Shown here one piece after another: positions 18,459 to 24,779 of a stretch of DNA of 64,000 nucleotides (the first letter of the stretch is position 1; every line of letters begins with the position of its first letter). Below the pieces are notes generated by a model. The model made no database searches, had not been told where the DNA came from, and was given only the letters and a program-made list of their open reading frames with translations. The DNA is from Chitinophagaceae bacterium. Lineage in GTDB: Bacteria; Bacteroidota; Bacteroidia; Chitinophagales; Chitinophagaceae. The DNA lies in assembly GCA_022843585.1 (NCBI GenBank), contig JALHNJ010000001.1, forward strand, positions 1,178,001-1,242,000, given 5' to 3'. Both the position numbers and the translations under genes were made by a program.

Positions 18459-19616
18459 ATGGCTCACTACTATAAACTTGGAACCATTCCGCATAAACGT
18501 CACACCCAGTTCCGAAAACCCGATGGCGGATTGTACAGCGAACAATTATTTTCCACCGAAGGTTTTAGCGATGATTATTCGTTACTCTATCATTGCCATC
18601 CACCCACACAAATAATAAAAACAGAACCACAGCAAGATGTGTCGCCCATTATTGCAGAAGAAAAAATGTTGCAGCACCGGTGCTTCGAAGGTTTTAATAT
18701 AAAAGCTGGTGGCGAGTTTTTACAAAGTCGCATTCCTGTATTGGTAAATAACGATTGCCATATTGTATTGGCAGCACCTGTAAGCGGAACAAAAGATTAT
18801 TATTATAAGAATACCGATGCTGACGAAATGATATTTATACATGAAGGCAGCGGTGCCGTTAAAACACAATACGGGCAATTGCCATTTAGTTATGGTGATT
18901 ATATTGTATTGCCAAGAGGAACGATTTACCAAATTGAATTTGCCGACGAAAAGAACAGGTTATTTATTGTTGAATCTTTTTCTCCGCTCCGCTATCCTAA
19001 ACGATACATGAGTAAGTTCGGACAGTTGATGGAACATTCACCCTATTGTGAAAGAGATATTCGCCCCCCACAGGATTTACAAACCTTTGATGAAACCGGG
19101 GACTTTTTAATTAAGGCTAAAAAGAAAGGAATGTTGTACGGTTTGCACTATGGTACTCATCCTTTTGATGTAGTAGGGTGGGATGGTTGTTGCTACCCTT
19201 ATATTTTTTCAATTCATGATTTTGAACCCATAACAGGCCGTGTACACCAGCCACCTCCAGTACATCAAACATTTGAAACAAATGCATTTGTGGTATGCTC
19301 ATTTGTACCGAGGTTGTATGATTATCATCCCAATGCAATTCCTGCACCTTACAATCATAGTAATATTGATAGCGATGAAGTAATTTATTATGTAGATGGA
19401 GATTTTATGAGCCGTAAAAATGTTACCCGGGGAATGATAACCTTGCATCCTGCCGGTATTCCGCATGGCCCGCATCCGGGTGCTGTAGAAAAAAGTATTG
19501 GTAAAAAAGAAACACAGGAACTGGCAGTAATGGTAGATACTTTTCGGCCATTGATGCTTACAAAGCAGGCACTTGAAATAGAGAATGGAAATTATGTGAT
19601 GAGCTGGGCGGAGTAG
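18459..19616 (+). CDS. hmgA: homogentisate 1,2-dioxygenase
   Basis: Opens the aromatic ring of homogentisate to maleylacetoacetate in tyrosine/phenylalanine breakdown; cytoplasmic Fe(II) enzyme. The ATG at 18459 gives the family N-terminus (MAHYYKLGTIPHKRHTQFR); the reading frame extends 51 nt further upstream into hydrophobic non-homologous sequence. Two cupin halves are visible: DADEMIFIHEGSGAVKTQ with FSYGDYIVLPRGTIYQ, and YNHSNIDSDEVIYYVDGDF with LHPAGIPHGPHPG, which carries the iron-binding His and Glu. The 385-residue length matches the Bacteroidota form. No other genes of the pathway are adjacent. The 253-bp upstream gap holds a CTTCGACATGCTCAG fragment and no clear promoter. Confidence 0.92.
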   Translation: MAHYYKLGTIPHKRHTQFRKPDGGLYSEQLFSTEGFSDDYSLLYHCHPPTQIIKTEPQQDVSPIIAEEKMLQHRCFEGFNIKAGGEFLQSRIPVLVNNDCHIVLAAPVSGTKDYYYKNTDADEMIFIHEGSGAVKTQYGQLPFSYGDYIVLPRGTIYQIEFADEKNRLFIVESFSPLRYPKRYMSKFGQLMEHSPYCERDIRPPQDLQTFDETGDFLIKAKKKGMLYGLHYGTHPFDVVGWDGCCYPYIFSIHDFEPITGRVHQPPPVHQTFETNAFVVCSFVPRLYDYHPNAIPAPYNHSNIDSDEVIYYVDGDFMSRKNVTRGMITLHPAGIPHGPHPGAVEKSIGKKETQELAVMVDTFRPLMLTKQALEIENGNYVMSWAE

Positions 19617-19638
19617 TTGTTGTAGGCCATATAAAGAA

Positions 19639-19695
19639 AAAAGTAAATAAAGTATATATAGTGACACTCCACCTTTATAAACTTTATTTACTTTT
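19639..19695. terminator. long-stem hairpin between convergent genes
   Basis: Perfect 15-bp stem AAAAGTAAATAAAGT (19639-19653) / ACTTTATTTACTTTT (19681-19695) with a 27-nt loop, sitting between hmgA and the minus-strand lipoprotein gene. A/T-rich arms suit bidirectional termination. Confidence 0.6.
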
Positions 19696-19707
19696 CTTAC
19701 TAAATTA

Positions 19708-19986
19708 TTATCGTCCTTCAGAAGCATCTTCACATTTCTCTACTTCTTTTCCTACTTCTTTCATAAATGCTTCGTCATCTTTGTATTTAGCTTCCATTTC
19801 ATCTTCAAATTTTTTGCGGGCAGCTTGAGCCGCCTCTTTTTCAGCACCTTCGGCTGCTTTAAAGGCTTTGCCATTCAGGTCGCACCATTGCTTGGCAATA
19901 GATGCTGCAGTTTCTTTCTTGTCGCCGCAAGCAGCCATGCCAAGAAACAATGCAATGATTGCAAATCCGTACAAACTTTTTTTCAT
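19708..19986 (-). CDS. small charged lipoprotein
   Basis: 92-residue predicted lipoprotein. The start is set at the ATG at 19986, which begins a signal peptide with lipobox GMAAC (Cys20); the frame stays open 72 nt further upstream but that part does not resemble a leader. The mature protein is almost one long amphipathic helix rich in Lys, Glu and Ala, with two Cys residues (KQWCDLNGK, KCEDASEG) that could form a disulfide. Function unknown. Confidence 0.72.
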   Translation of the reverse strand: MKKSLYGFAIIALFLGMAACGDKKETAASIAKQWCDLNGKAFKAAEGAEKEAAQAARKKFEDEMEAKYKDDEAFMKEVGKEVEKCEDASEGR

Positions 19987-20136
19987 GTGTGTTGATTTTG
20001 AGTGTGGAATGTGTAAATAAGTTATTGAGGAATTGAAAATACTTCTTTTCCCTCGCAAATCATAGACCAGTATTTTAAAAACCTATTTCGTAATTTTTGT
20101 AAACTTTTTTATATTCACTTATTAAAACGATTTGCC

Positions 20137-20532
20137 ATGCTAAAAATTGGAAACTTAAAATCAGGTGATATAATTACTGTAAATGATGAAGGTATTATGC
20201 GGGAAGGGACCGTTGTAAGAACCAGCCAGGAAGAAAACCAGGCATTAGTCAATAATGGTGTGCAGGAGTTCTGGTATAGTCCGGAGCAAATGCATATTGT
20301 TCCTTTAGACGAAAGCCAGTTGCAGCGTCTGGGCTTTACCAGCGAGGAAACTGATGGATTAGTAAAATATAAGAAAGACTCCTTTCGTCTCGTAACTCCC
20401 AAAAGAGGCGATTTTTCTCAGGTGGAAATGTGGTGGAGGGAAGACAGGCGACATTTCAATGTTCCTTTGGGGGTGCATGAGCTTCAAAATCTGTATCTCG
20501 ATATGACGAAAGTGCATCTGGATATGCCTTAA
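20137..20532 (+). CDS. conserved hypothetical protein
   Basis: 131-residue soluble protein with no signal peptide or membrane segment. The first half looks like a small beta-barrel (LKSGDIITVNDEGIMREGTVVRTSQEE), followed by FWYSPEQMHIVPLDESQLQRLGF; the second half includes WWREDRRHFNVPLGVHELQNLY. The pattern of a strand-rich N-terminus and the LxxLGF/HELQNLYL segments suggests an uncharacterised Bacteroidota family; I do not recognise a named domain. It lies directly before the infA promoter and is separated from it by a terminator, so it is not part of the ribosomal operon. Confidence 0.72.
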   Translation: MLKIGNLKSGDIITVNDEGIMREGTVVRTSQEENQALVNNGVQEFWYSPEQMHIVPLDESQLQRLGFTSEETDGLVKYKKDSFRLVTPKRGDFSQVEMWWREDRRHFNVPLGVHELQNLYLDMTKVHLDMP

Positions 20533-20579
20533 AAGCCTGATAGTCATACGTTATTGCTTTTGCCAGTATGTTTTTCCAC

Positions 20580-20615
20580 ATAACCCCTAAAAATAATTGG
20601 GGTTATTTCTTTTTT
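20580..20615 (+). terminator. intrinsic terminator before infA
   Basis: Stem ATAACCCC (20580-20587) / GGGGTTAT (20599-20606) with an A/T loop, followed by TTTCTTTTTT. Ends transcription of the 20137 gene just before the infA promoter. Confidence 0.8.
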
Positions 20616-20629
20616 AGGCCTGATACTCC

Positions 20630-20637
20630 TACCTTTG
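20630..20637 (+). promoter_or_regulatory. -7 box TACCTTTG driving the alpha operon
   Basis: Exact TAnnTTTG match 17 nt before the infA ATG. It shows that the infA-rplQ operon has its own promoter here. A TTTG at -33 is not clear; the T-run of the terminator occupies that place. Confidence 0.65.
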
Positions 20638-20653
20638 CGTTCCTAAAAATTAT

Positions 20654-20872
20654 ATGTCGAAACAACCCCTTATTAAACAGGATGGTACAATCCTGGAGGC
20701 CTTATCAAATGCGATGTTCAGGGTAAAACTTGAAAACGGGCATGAAATACTGGCCACTATCTCAGGGAAAATGAGAATGCACTATATACGTATTCTCCCC
20801 GGTGATAAAGTAGGTGTGGAGCTTTCTCCATATGATTTAACCAGAGGAAGAATCAATTTTAGATACAAGTAA
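20654..20872 (+). CDS. infA: translation initiation factor IF-1
   Basis: 72-residue OB-fold protein that binds the 30S A site during initiation. Sequence is a full-length match to IF-1: [63 protein letters not shown] in parts. First gene of the alpha operon; 10 bp before rpmJ. In most Bacteroidota infA follows secY and map, but here it follows a terminator and its own promoter. Confidence 0.97.
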   Translation: MSKQPLIKQDGTILEALSNAMFRVKLENGHEILATISGKMRMHYIRILPGDKVGVELSPYDLTRGRINFRYK

Positions 20873-20882
20873 TCAGATCGTC

Positions 20883-20999
20883 ATGAAAGTAAGAGCATCT
20901 ATTAAAAAGCGCAGCGTTGATTGCAAAATCGTTCGTAGAAAAGGCAAGCTGTATGTAATTAACAAAAAGAATCCTCGCTTTAAGCAAAGACAAGGATAA
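20883..20999 (+). CDS. rpmJ: 50S ribosomal protein L36
   Basis: 38-residue protein read directly from the sequence: it begins [20 protein letters not shown] and ends [12 protein letters not shown]. It has a single Cys (position 14), so it is the zinc-free (C-minus) form of L36; the usual second and third Cys and the His are absent. It lies 10 bp after infA and before a 115-bp gap that contains an octamer-repeat hairpin. Confidence 0.96.
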   Translation: MKVRASIKKRSVDCKIVRRKGKLYVINKKNPRFKQRQG

Positions 21000-21002
21000 T
21001 CA

Positions 21003-21079
21003 AAAGTCAGGAAGTCGGAAAGTCCGAAAGAATATTCCTGATTGTTTGAAATGTCTTTCTGACTTGCGGACTTGCGGAC
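21003..21079. repeat. octamer-repeat hairpin in the rpmJ-rpsM gap
   Basis: Left arm: AAAGTCAG, GAAGTCGG, AAAGTCCG, AAAGAATA in tandem from 21003. Right arm 21054-21079 is an imperfect inverted copy (21 of 26 positions complementary). The same octamers occur at the end of gltB. Confidence 0.7.
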
Positions 21080-21114
21080 AACTAATTAAAAACGACAAAC
21101 AATAAACTAAGAAT

Positions 21115-21495
21115 ATGGCTCGTATTGCCGGTGTTGACTTACCAAAAAACAAAAGAGGTGAAATTGGTCTTACCTATATATATGGTATTGGCCCCTCTAC
21201 TGCTCAGTACATTCTTGACAAGCATAATATTGACAGGAGTAAAAAAGTAAATGAGTGGAATGACGATGAGTTAAATCTTATTCGTACTACTATTACTGAA
21301 GAGCTGAAAGTAGAAGGTCAACTTCGTTCAGAAGTGCAAATGAGCATTAAGCGTTTGCTTGATATCGCTTGCTACCGTGGACTTCGTCACCGTAAAGGTT
21401 TGCCGGTTCGTGGACAGCGGACTAAAACAAACAGCCGTACAAGAAAAGGTAAAAGAAAAACTGTTGCCGGTAAAAAGAAGGCAGCTAAGAAATAA
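21115..21495 (+). CDS. rpsM: 30S ribosomal protein S13
   Basis: 126-residue protein of the 30S head, contacting L5 and P-site tRNA. Family sequence is plain from [25 protein letters not shown] to the basic tail [19 protein letters not shown]. Full length. The flanking gaps (115 bp before, 171 bp after) are unusually long for this operon and are filled with hairpin-forming sequence. Confidence 0.97.
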   Translation: MARIAGVDLPKNKRGEIGLTYIYGIGPSTAQYILDKHNIDRSKKVNEWNDDELNLIRTTITEELKVEGQLRSEVQMSIKRLLDIACYRGLRHRKGLPVRGQRTKTNSRTRKGKRKTVAGKKKAAKK

Positions 21496-21540
21496 TAATC
21501 CGGAGTTCGGAGTCTGTACTACAGGCTTCGAATTCTTTAT
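21496..21540 (+). repeat. hairpin with G-U pairs after rpsM
   Basis: GGAGTTCGGAGTCTGTA can pair with TACAGGCTTCGAATTCTT using several G-U pairs. The AGTTCGGAGTC wording resembles the AGTC repeats in neighbouring gaps; likely a decayed relative. Confidence 0.4.
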
Positions 21541-21545
21541 TATAC

Positions 21546-21606
21546 GACTTACTTGTAATAGGAATCAATTGCGGATCGCTTCGTAAGTCAGCAGGAGGAT
21601 TGATTC
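21546..21606 (+). promoter_or_regulatory. possible H-type pseudoknot before rpsK
   Basis: Two interleaved helices: GACTTAC (21546-21552) with GTAAGTC (21583-21589), and GAATCAAT (21562-21569) with ATTGATTC (21599-21606). Such an interleaved arrangement is a pseudoknot. It is followed by the hairpin TCCCGATAAAATCGGGA (21608-21624) about 40 nt before rpsK. Regulatory function is inferred only. Confidence 0.3.
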
Positions 21607-21666
21607 AGTCCCGATAAAATCGGGATAGATTTTGAAACAAAAAGAGATTACCTCAGAACAACAATT

Positions 21667-22080
21667 ATGGCAAAAGCACAAGGTCAGCAGGCTCTTACAG
21701 GTAAAGCCGCTGCAAAGAAAAGAGTAGTGAAAGTAGACGCTTATGGCGATGCACACATTTCAGCTACATTCAACAACATCATCATCAGTCTTACAAACAA
21801 AACGGGTCAGGTTATCGCTTGGAGCAGTGCTGGTAAAATGGGTTTCAAGGGTTCTAAAAAGAACACTCCATATGCTGCACAAATGGCTGCAGGTGATGCT
21901 GCAAAAGTAGCATTGGATGCCGGTTTGAAAAGAGTAGATGTATTTGTAAAAGGACCTGGTTCTGGTCGTGAGGGAGCAATTCGTTCTTTATCACAATCTG
22001 GAATTGAGATCGTAATGATCAAAGACGTAACTCCGTTACCACACAACGGTTGCCGTCCTCCAAAGAAGAGAAGAGTTTAA
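21667..22080 (+). CDS. rpsK: 30S ribosomal protein S11
   Basis: 137-residue platform protein of the 30S subunit. Clear family sequence: [49 protein letters not shown] in parts, and the C-terminus [18 protein letters not shown]. Full length; the N-terminus is Lys/Ala-rich as is usual in the phylum. Confidence 0.97.
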   Translation: MAKAQGQQALTGKAAAKKRVVKVDAYGDAHISATFNNIIISLTNKTGQVIAWSSAGKMGFKGSKKNTPYAAQMAAGDAAKVALDAGLKRVDVFVKGPGSGREGAIRSLSQSGIEIVMIKDVTPLPHNGCRPPKKRRV

Positions 22081-22083
22081 GAC

Positions 22084-22131
22084 AAGTTGAGGTGCGAAGT
22101 CAGGAGTGACTACCAATCGTACTTTCAACTT
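22084..22131 (+). repeat. hairpin after rpsK
   Basis: AAGTTGA (22084-22090) pairs with TCAACTT (22125-22131), with an inner AAGT/ACTT. The enclosed GAAGTCAGGAGTGAC again recalls the AGTC repeat units. Confidence 0.4.
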
Positions 22132-22172
22132 AACAACATATAGATAGAGCCAAGAGCTTCATTTTAAAAAAG

Positions 22173-22230
22173 GGTGCCTGATTGATTTTTTAACGCTTTT
22201 ACTGATCATAGCACCGTTACAAAAAAGCGT
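22173..22230 (+). promoter_or_regulatory. possible pseudoknot just upstream of rpsD
   Basis: GGTGC (22173-22177) can pair with GCACC (22211-22215), and ACGCTTTT (22193-22200) with AAAAGCGT (22223-22230); the helices interleave. The 3' helix ends 15 nt before the rpsD ATG, where it could control ribosome access. S4 controls its own operon through a pseudoknot in E. coli, so an S4 site is a reasonable guess, not more. Confidence 0.35.
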
Positions 22231-22245
22231 AAATGAATAACAACT

Positions 22246-22851
22246 ATGGCAAGGTACAATGGTCCAAAGACCAAGATTTCCCGTCGTTTCGGGGAACCAA
22301 TTTTAGGTAATGGTAAGTGGCTGGATAAAAACAGCAATCCTCCTGGTATGCACGGGGATAAGAAAAAGCGTAAAACTTTAGGGGAGTACGCATTACAGCT
22401 TCGTGAAAAACAAAAAGCGAAGTACACTTACGGTATTTTAGAAAAACAATTCCGCAAAACTTTTGAAGAAGCTGCCCGTCGCAGAGGTGTAACTGGTGAA
22501 AACCTGATCAAACTTTGTGAAGCTCGTTTGGATAACACTGTTTTCCGTATGGGTATAGCTCCAAGCCGTCCTGCTGCACGCCAGTTGGTAAGCCACAAGC
22601 ATATTGAAGTAAATGGTATTGTATTGAATGTTCCTTCTTACCAGATGAAAGCTGGTGATGTTATCACTATTAAAGAGGGTAGCAAAGGAAGAACTTCTAT
22701 TACAAGTGTTGTTCGTGCAAAGAACCCTAAATTCAGTTGGTTAGATTGGAACGAAACTGAAATGAAAGGTACTTTCCTTACATATCCGGAAAGAGAAAGT
22801 GTTCCTGAGAATATCAAGGAGCAACTGATTGTGGAATTGTATTCTAAGTAA
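22246..22851 (+). CDS. rpsD: 30S ribosomal protein S4
   Basis: 201-residue primary 16S rRNA-binding protein. N-terminus ARYNGPKTKISRRFGEPI, the central S4 RNA-binding domain (ARLDNTVFRMGIAPSRPAARQLVSHKHIEVNG in parts), and the C-terminus KEQLIVELYSK are typical of the Bacteroidota form. It lacks N-terminal zinc Cys residues. S4 is the usual autoregulator of this operon. Confidence 0.97.
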   Translation: MARYNGPKTKISRRFGEPILGNGKWLDKNSNPPGMHGDKKKRKTLGEYALQLREKQKAKYTYGILEKQFRKTFEEAARRRGVTGENLIKLCEARLDNTVFRMGIAPSRPAARQLVSHKHIEVNGIVLNVPSYQMKAGDVITIKEGSKGRTSITSVVRAKNPKFSWLDWNETEMKGTFLTYPERESVPENIKEQLIVELYSK

Positions 22852-22955
22852 TAAGCAATGAGTATTAGCTACGGGTTTTGAAATTTATTCTAACAACTCG
22901 TACCTCACTACCGAAACTGCTGATTACATAAACATTTAAAACCTAAAATAAAAAT

Positions 22956-23957
22956 ATGGCAATATTAAATTTCCAGAAGCCCGATAAAATCATTCTGCAG
23001 AAAGCAACTGATTTCGAAGCTCAGTTTGAGTTTCGTCCATTGGAGCCGGGTTACGGTGTAACTATTGGTAATGCACTTCGCCGTGTATTGCTGAATTCAC
23101 TGGAAGGATATGCTATCATTGGTGTGAAGATTGAAGGTGTGGAGCATGAATTTGCTACCATGAAAGGTATCAGTGAAGATGTAGTAGAGATTTTTCTGAA
23201 CCTTAAACAAGTTCGTTTCAAAAAGATAGCTGACCACGAAGTGGCCAATGAAAGAATCATTTTGTCTATCAAAAATAAAACTGAGTTCACTGCCGGTATG
23301 ATTGGCGAAGGCACTCATTCTTTCCAGATCATGAATCCTGATTTGCTTATCTGCACATTAGATTCTTCTGCAAGAATGGATGTGGAACTGACCATTGGCA
23401 AAGGCCGTGGTTATGTACCTGCTGAAGACAACAAACCGAAAGATGCGCCATTGGGCTATATTCCTATTGATGCCATCTTTACCCCAATTAAGAATGTGAA
23501 ATACACAATCGAAAATACAAGGGTTGAACAAAGAACTGACTTTGAAAAATTGATCATGGAAGTTTCTACCGATGGAACTATTCATCCGGAAGAAGCAGTG
23601 AAGCAAGCTTCCAGAATCCTTATTCAGCATTTGATGATCATCACTGACGAGAACATCACTTTTGATAATAAGGAAGAGAAGAAAGAAGACATGGTGGACG
23701 AACAAACTTTGCAATTGCGTAAAGTATTGAAAACTCCATTGGAAGATCTTGATCTTTCTGTAAGAGCTTTCAATTGTTTGAAAGCTGCGAAAATTAATTC
23801 ATTGAGTGAGCTTGTACAATACGAACAAGAAGACCTGATGAAATTCCGCAACTTCGGTCAGAAATCTCTGGCTGAAATTGAACAAGTGCTGACTGAAAGA
23901 GGTTTGCATTTTGGAATGGATCTGATCAAATTGGGTATTGATCCTAGTGAATTCTAA
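22956..23957 (+). CDS. rpoA: RNA polymerase alpha subunit
   Basis: 333 residues. N-terminal dimerisation domain (FEFRPLEPGYGVTIGNALRRVLLNSLEG in parts; the LRRVLL helix contacts other subunits) and C-terminal DNA/activator-binding domain (LEDLDLSVRAFNCLKAAKI, LVQYEQEDLMKFRNFGQKSLAEI) joined by an acidic linker (about 230-245). Full length, in the usual place between rpsD and rplQ. Confidence 0.98.
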   Translation: MAILNFQKPDKIILQKATDFEAQFEFRPLEPGYGVTIGNALRRVLLNSLEGYAIIGVKIEGVEHEFATMKGISEDVVEIFLNLKQVRFKKIADHEVANERIILSIKNKTEFTAGMIGEGTHSFQIMNPDLLICTLDSSARMDVELTIGKGRGYVPAEDNKPKDAPLGYIPIDAIFTPIKNVKYTIENTRVEQRTDFEKLIMEVSTDGTIHPEEAVKQASRILIQHLMIITDENITFDNKEEKKEDMVDEQTLQLRKVLKTPLEDLDLSVRAFNCLKAAKINSLSELVQYEQEDLMKFRNFGQKSLAEIEQVLTERGLHFGMDLIKLGIDPSEF

Positions 23958-23962
23958 TAACG

Positions 23963-24027
23963 AGTCAGGAGTAAAGAGTCGTTAGTCTGGAGTCCAAATC
24001 CTGACTAACGACTAACGACTCCAGACT
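23963..24027. repeat. heptamer-repeat hairpin between rpoA and rplQ
   Basis: Left side: AGTCAGG, AGTAAAG, AGTCGTT, AGTCTGG, AGTCC in tandem (23963-23995). Right side: CCTGACT, AACGACT, AACGACT, CCAGACT (24000-24027), the inverted form of the same units. Period 7, against 8 in the rpmJ-rpsM copy. Confidence 0.7.
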
Positions 24028-24085
24028 ATTTTTAAACAGTAGGTTGTAATTCCTGACACGGTACAACTGAATAAAATTTAACGTC

Positions 24086-24574
24086 ATGCGTCACGGAGAC
24101 AAAGTAAAAAACCTCGGCAGAAAAAAAGCACACAGAGATGCGTTGCTTAGCAATTTGGCCTGCCAACTGATTCAACACAAAAGAATTGTAACTACAACTG
24201 CTAAAGCAAAAGCTTTGAGAGTATATGTAGAGCCCCTTATTACTAAAGGAAAAGAAAATACTACGCACCAGCGTCGTGTGGTATTTAGTTATTTACAGGA
24301 TAAAGAAGCCATCAAAGAATTGTTTGGTAATGTAGCAGAGAAAGTTGGTGGTCGTCCTGGCGGATATACCCGTATCATTAAGTTAGGTGCAAGAGTAGGT
24401 GATAATGCAGAAACTGCAATGATAGAACTGGTTGATTTCAACGAGATCTACGGTAAAGGAAAAGGTGAAGAGAAAGCAGCTACTAAGAAAACCCGTCGTG
24501 CAGGTGGTGCGAAGAAAAAAGCAGAAACGGCTACTGAAGCTACTCCTGCAGAAAAAGCACCTGAAGCAGAATAA
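24086..24574 (+). CDS. rplQ: 50S ribosomal protein L17
   Basis: 162 residues. The conserved part ([29 protein letters not shown] split at about residue 29, and [28 protein letters not shown]) is followed by an Ala/Glu/Lys-rich tail of about 45 residues (AEKAPEAE end) typical of Bacteroidota L17. Last gene of the operon, followed by a strong terminator. Confidence 0.97.
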   Translation: MRHGDKVKNLGRKKAHRDALLSNLACQLIQHKRIVTTTAKAKALRVYVEPLITKGKENTTHQRRVVFSYLQDKEAIKELFGNVAEKVGGRPGGYTRIIKLGARVGDNAETAMIELVDFNEIYGKGKGEEKAATKKTRRAGGAKKKAETATEATPAEKAPEAE

Positions 24575-24597
24575 TTGATCAAATGTCATTTTCAGAT

Positions 24598-24629
24598 AAA
24601 CCCTTTCACTAATTGTGAAAGGGTTTTTT
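24598..24629 (+). terminator. terminator of the alpha operon
   Basis: Stem AAACCCTTTCAC (24598-24609) / GTGAAAGGGTTT (24615-24626), loop TAATT, then T-run to 24629. The stop codon of the convergent DUF2256 gene (24609-24611) lies at the base of the loop. Confidence 0.88.
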
Positions 24630-24779
24630 ATTGGACCTGCATTTTTCACTGCAAAATTTTACTTCCTCCCATACTTTTCCCCATTTCTTTCTCCAGCTAA
24701 ACGGACGATTACAAACGATACAGGTCTTTTCCGGTAGGCTCTGCTTATTGCCACGGAATGAAGGTTTCTTTACTTTCAT
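24609..24779 (-). CDS. DUF2256 zinc-ribbon-like small protein
   Basis: 56-residue protein found by direct translation of the gap after rplQ. Key parts: FRGNKQSLPEKTCIVCNRPF, then SWRKKWGKVWEEVKFCSEKC. The four Cys (20, 23, 43, 47; CxxC and CxxxC) would bind zinc. The sequence KxLPxKxCxxCxRPFxWRKKW is the DUF2256 hallmark. In many genomes this small gene sits next to a cryptochrome/photolyase gene, and here its ATG overlaps the TGA of the photolyase-family gene (ATGA), so coupling is very likely. Function is unknown. The 3' end overlaps the rplQ terminator. Confidence 0.88.
   Translation of the reverse strand: MKVKKPSFRGNKQSLPEKTCIVCNRPFSWRKKWGKVWEEVKFCSEKCRSNKKPFHN

Noticed and set aside
21003-24027. 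Short repeated units in the ribosomal operon as a CRISPR array
   Set aside because: Units are 7-8 nt without spacers and form inverted arms; no cas genes are present.
24383-24649. 88-codon minus-strand ORF overlapping rplQ
   Set aside because: It is the wrong frame of the region that encodes the DUF2256 protein and the antisense of rplQ.
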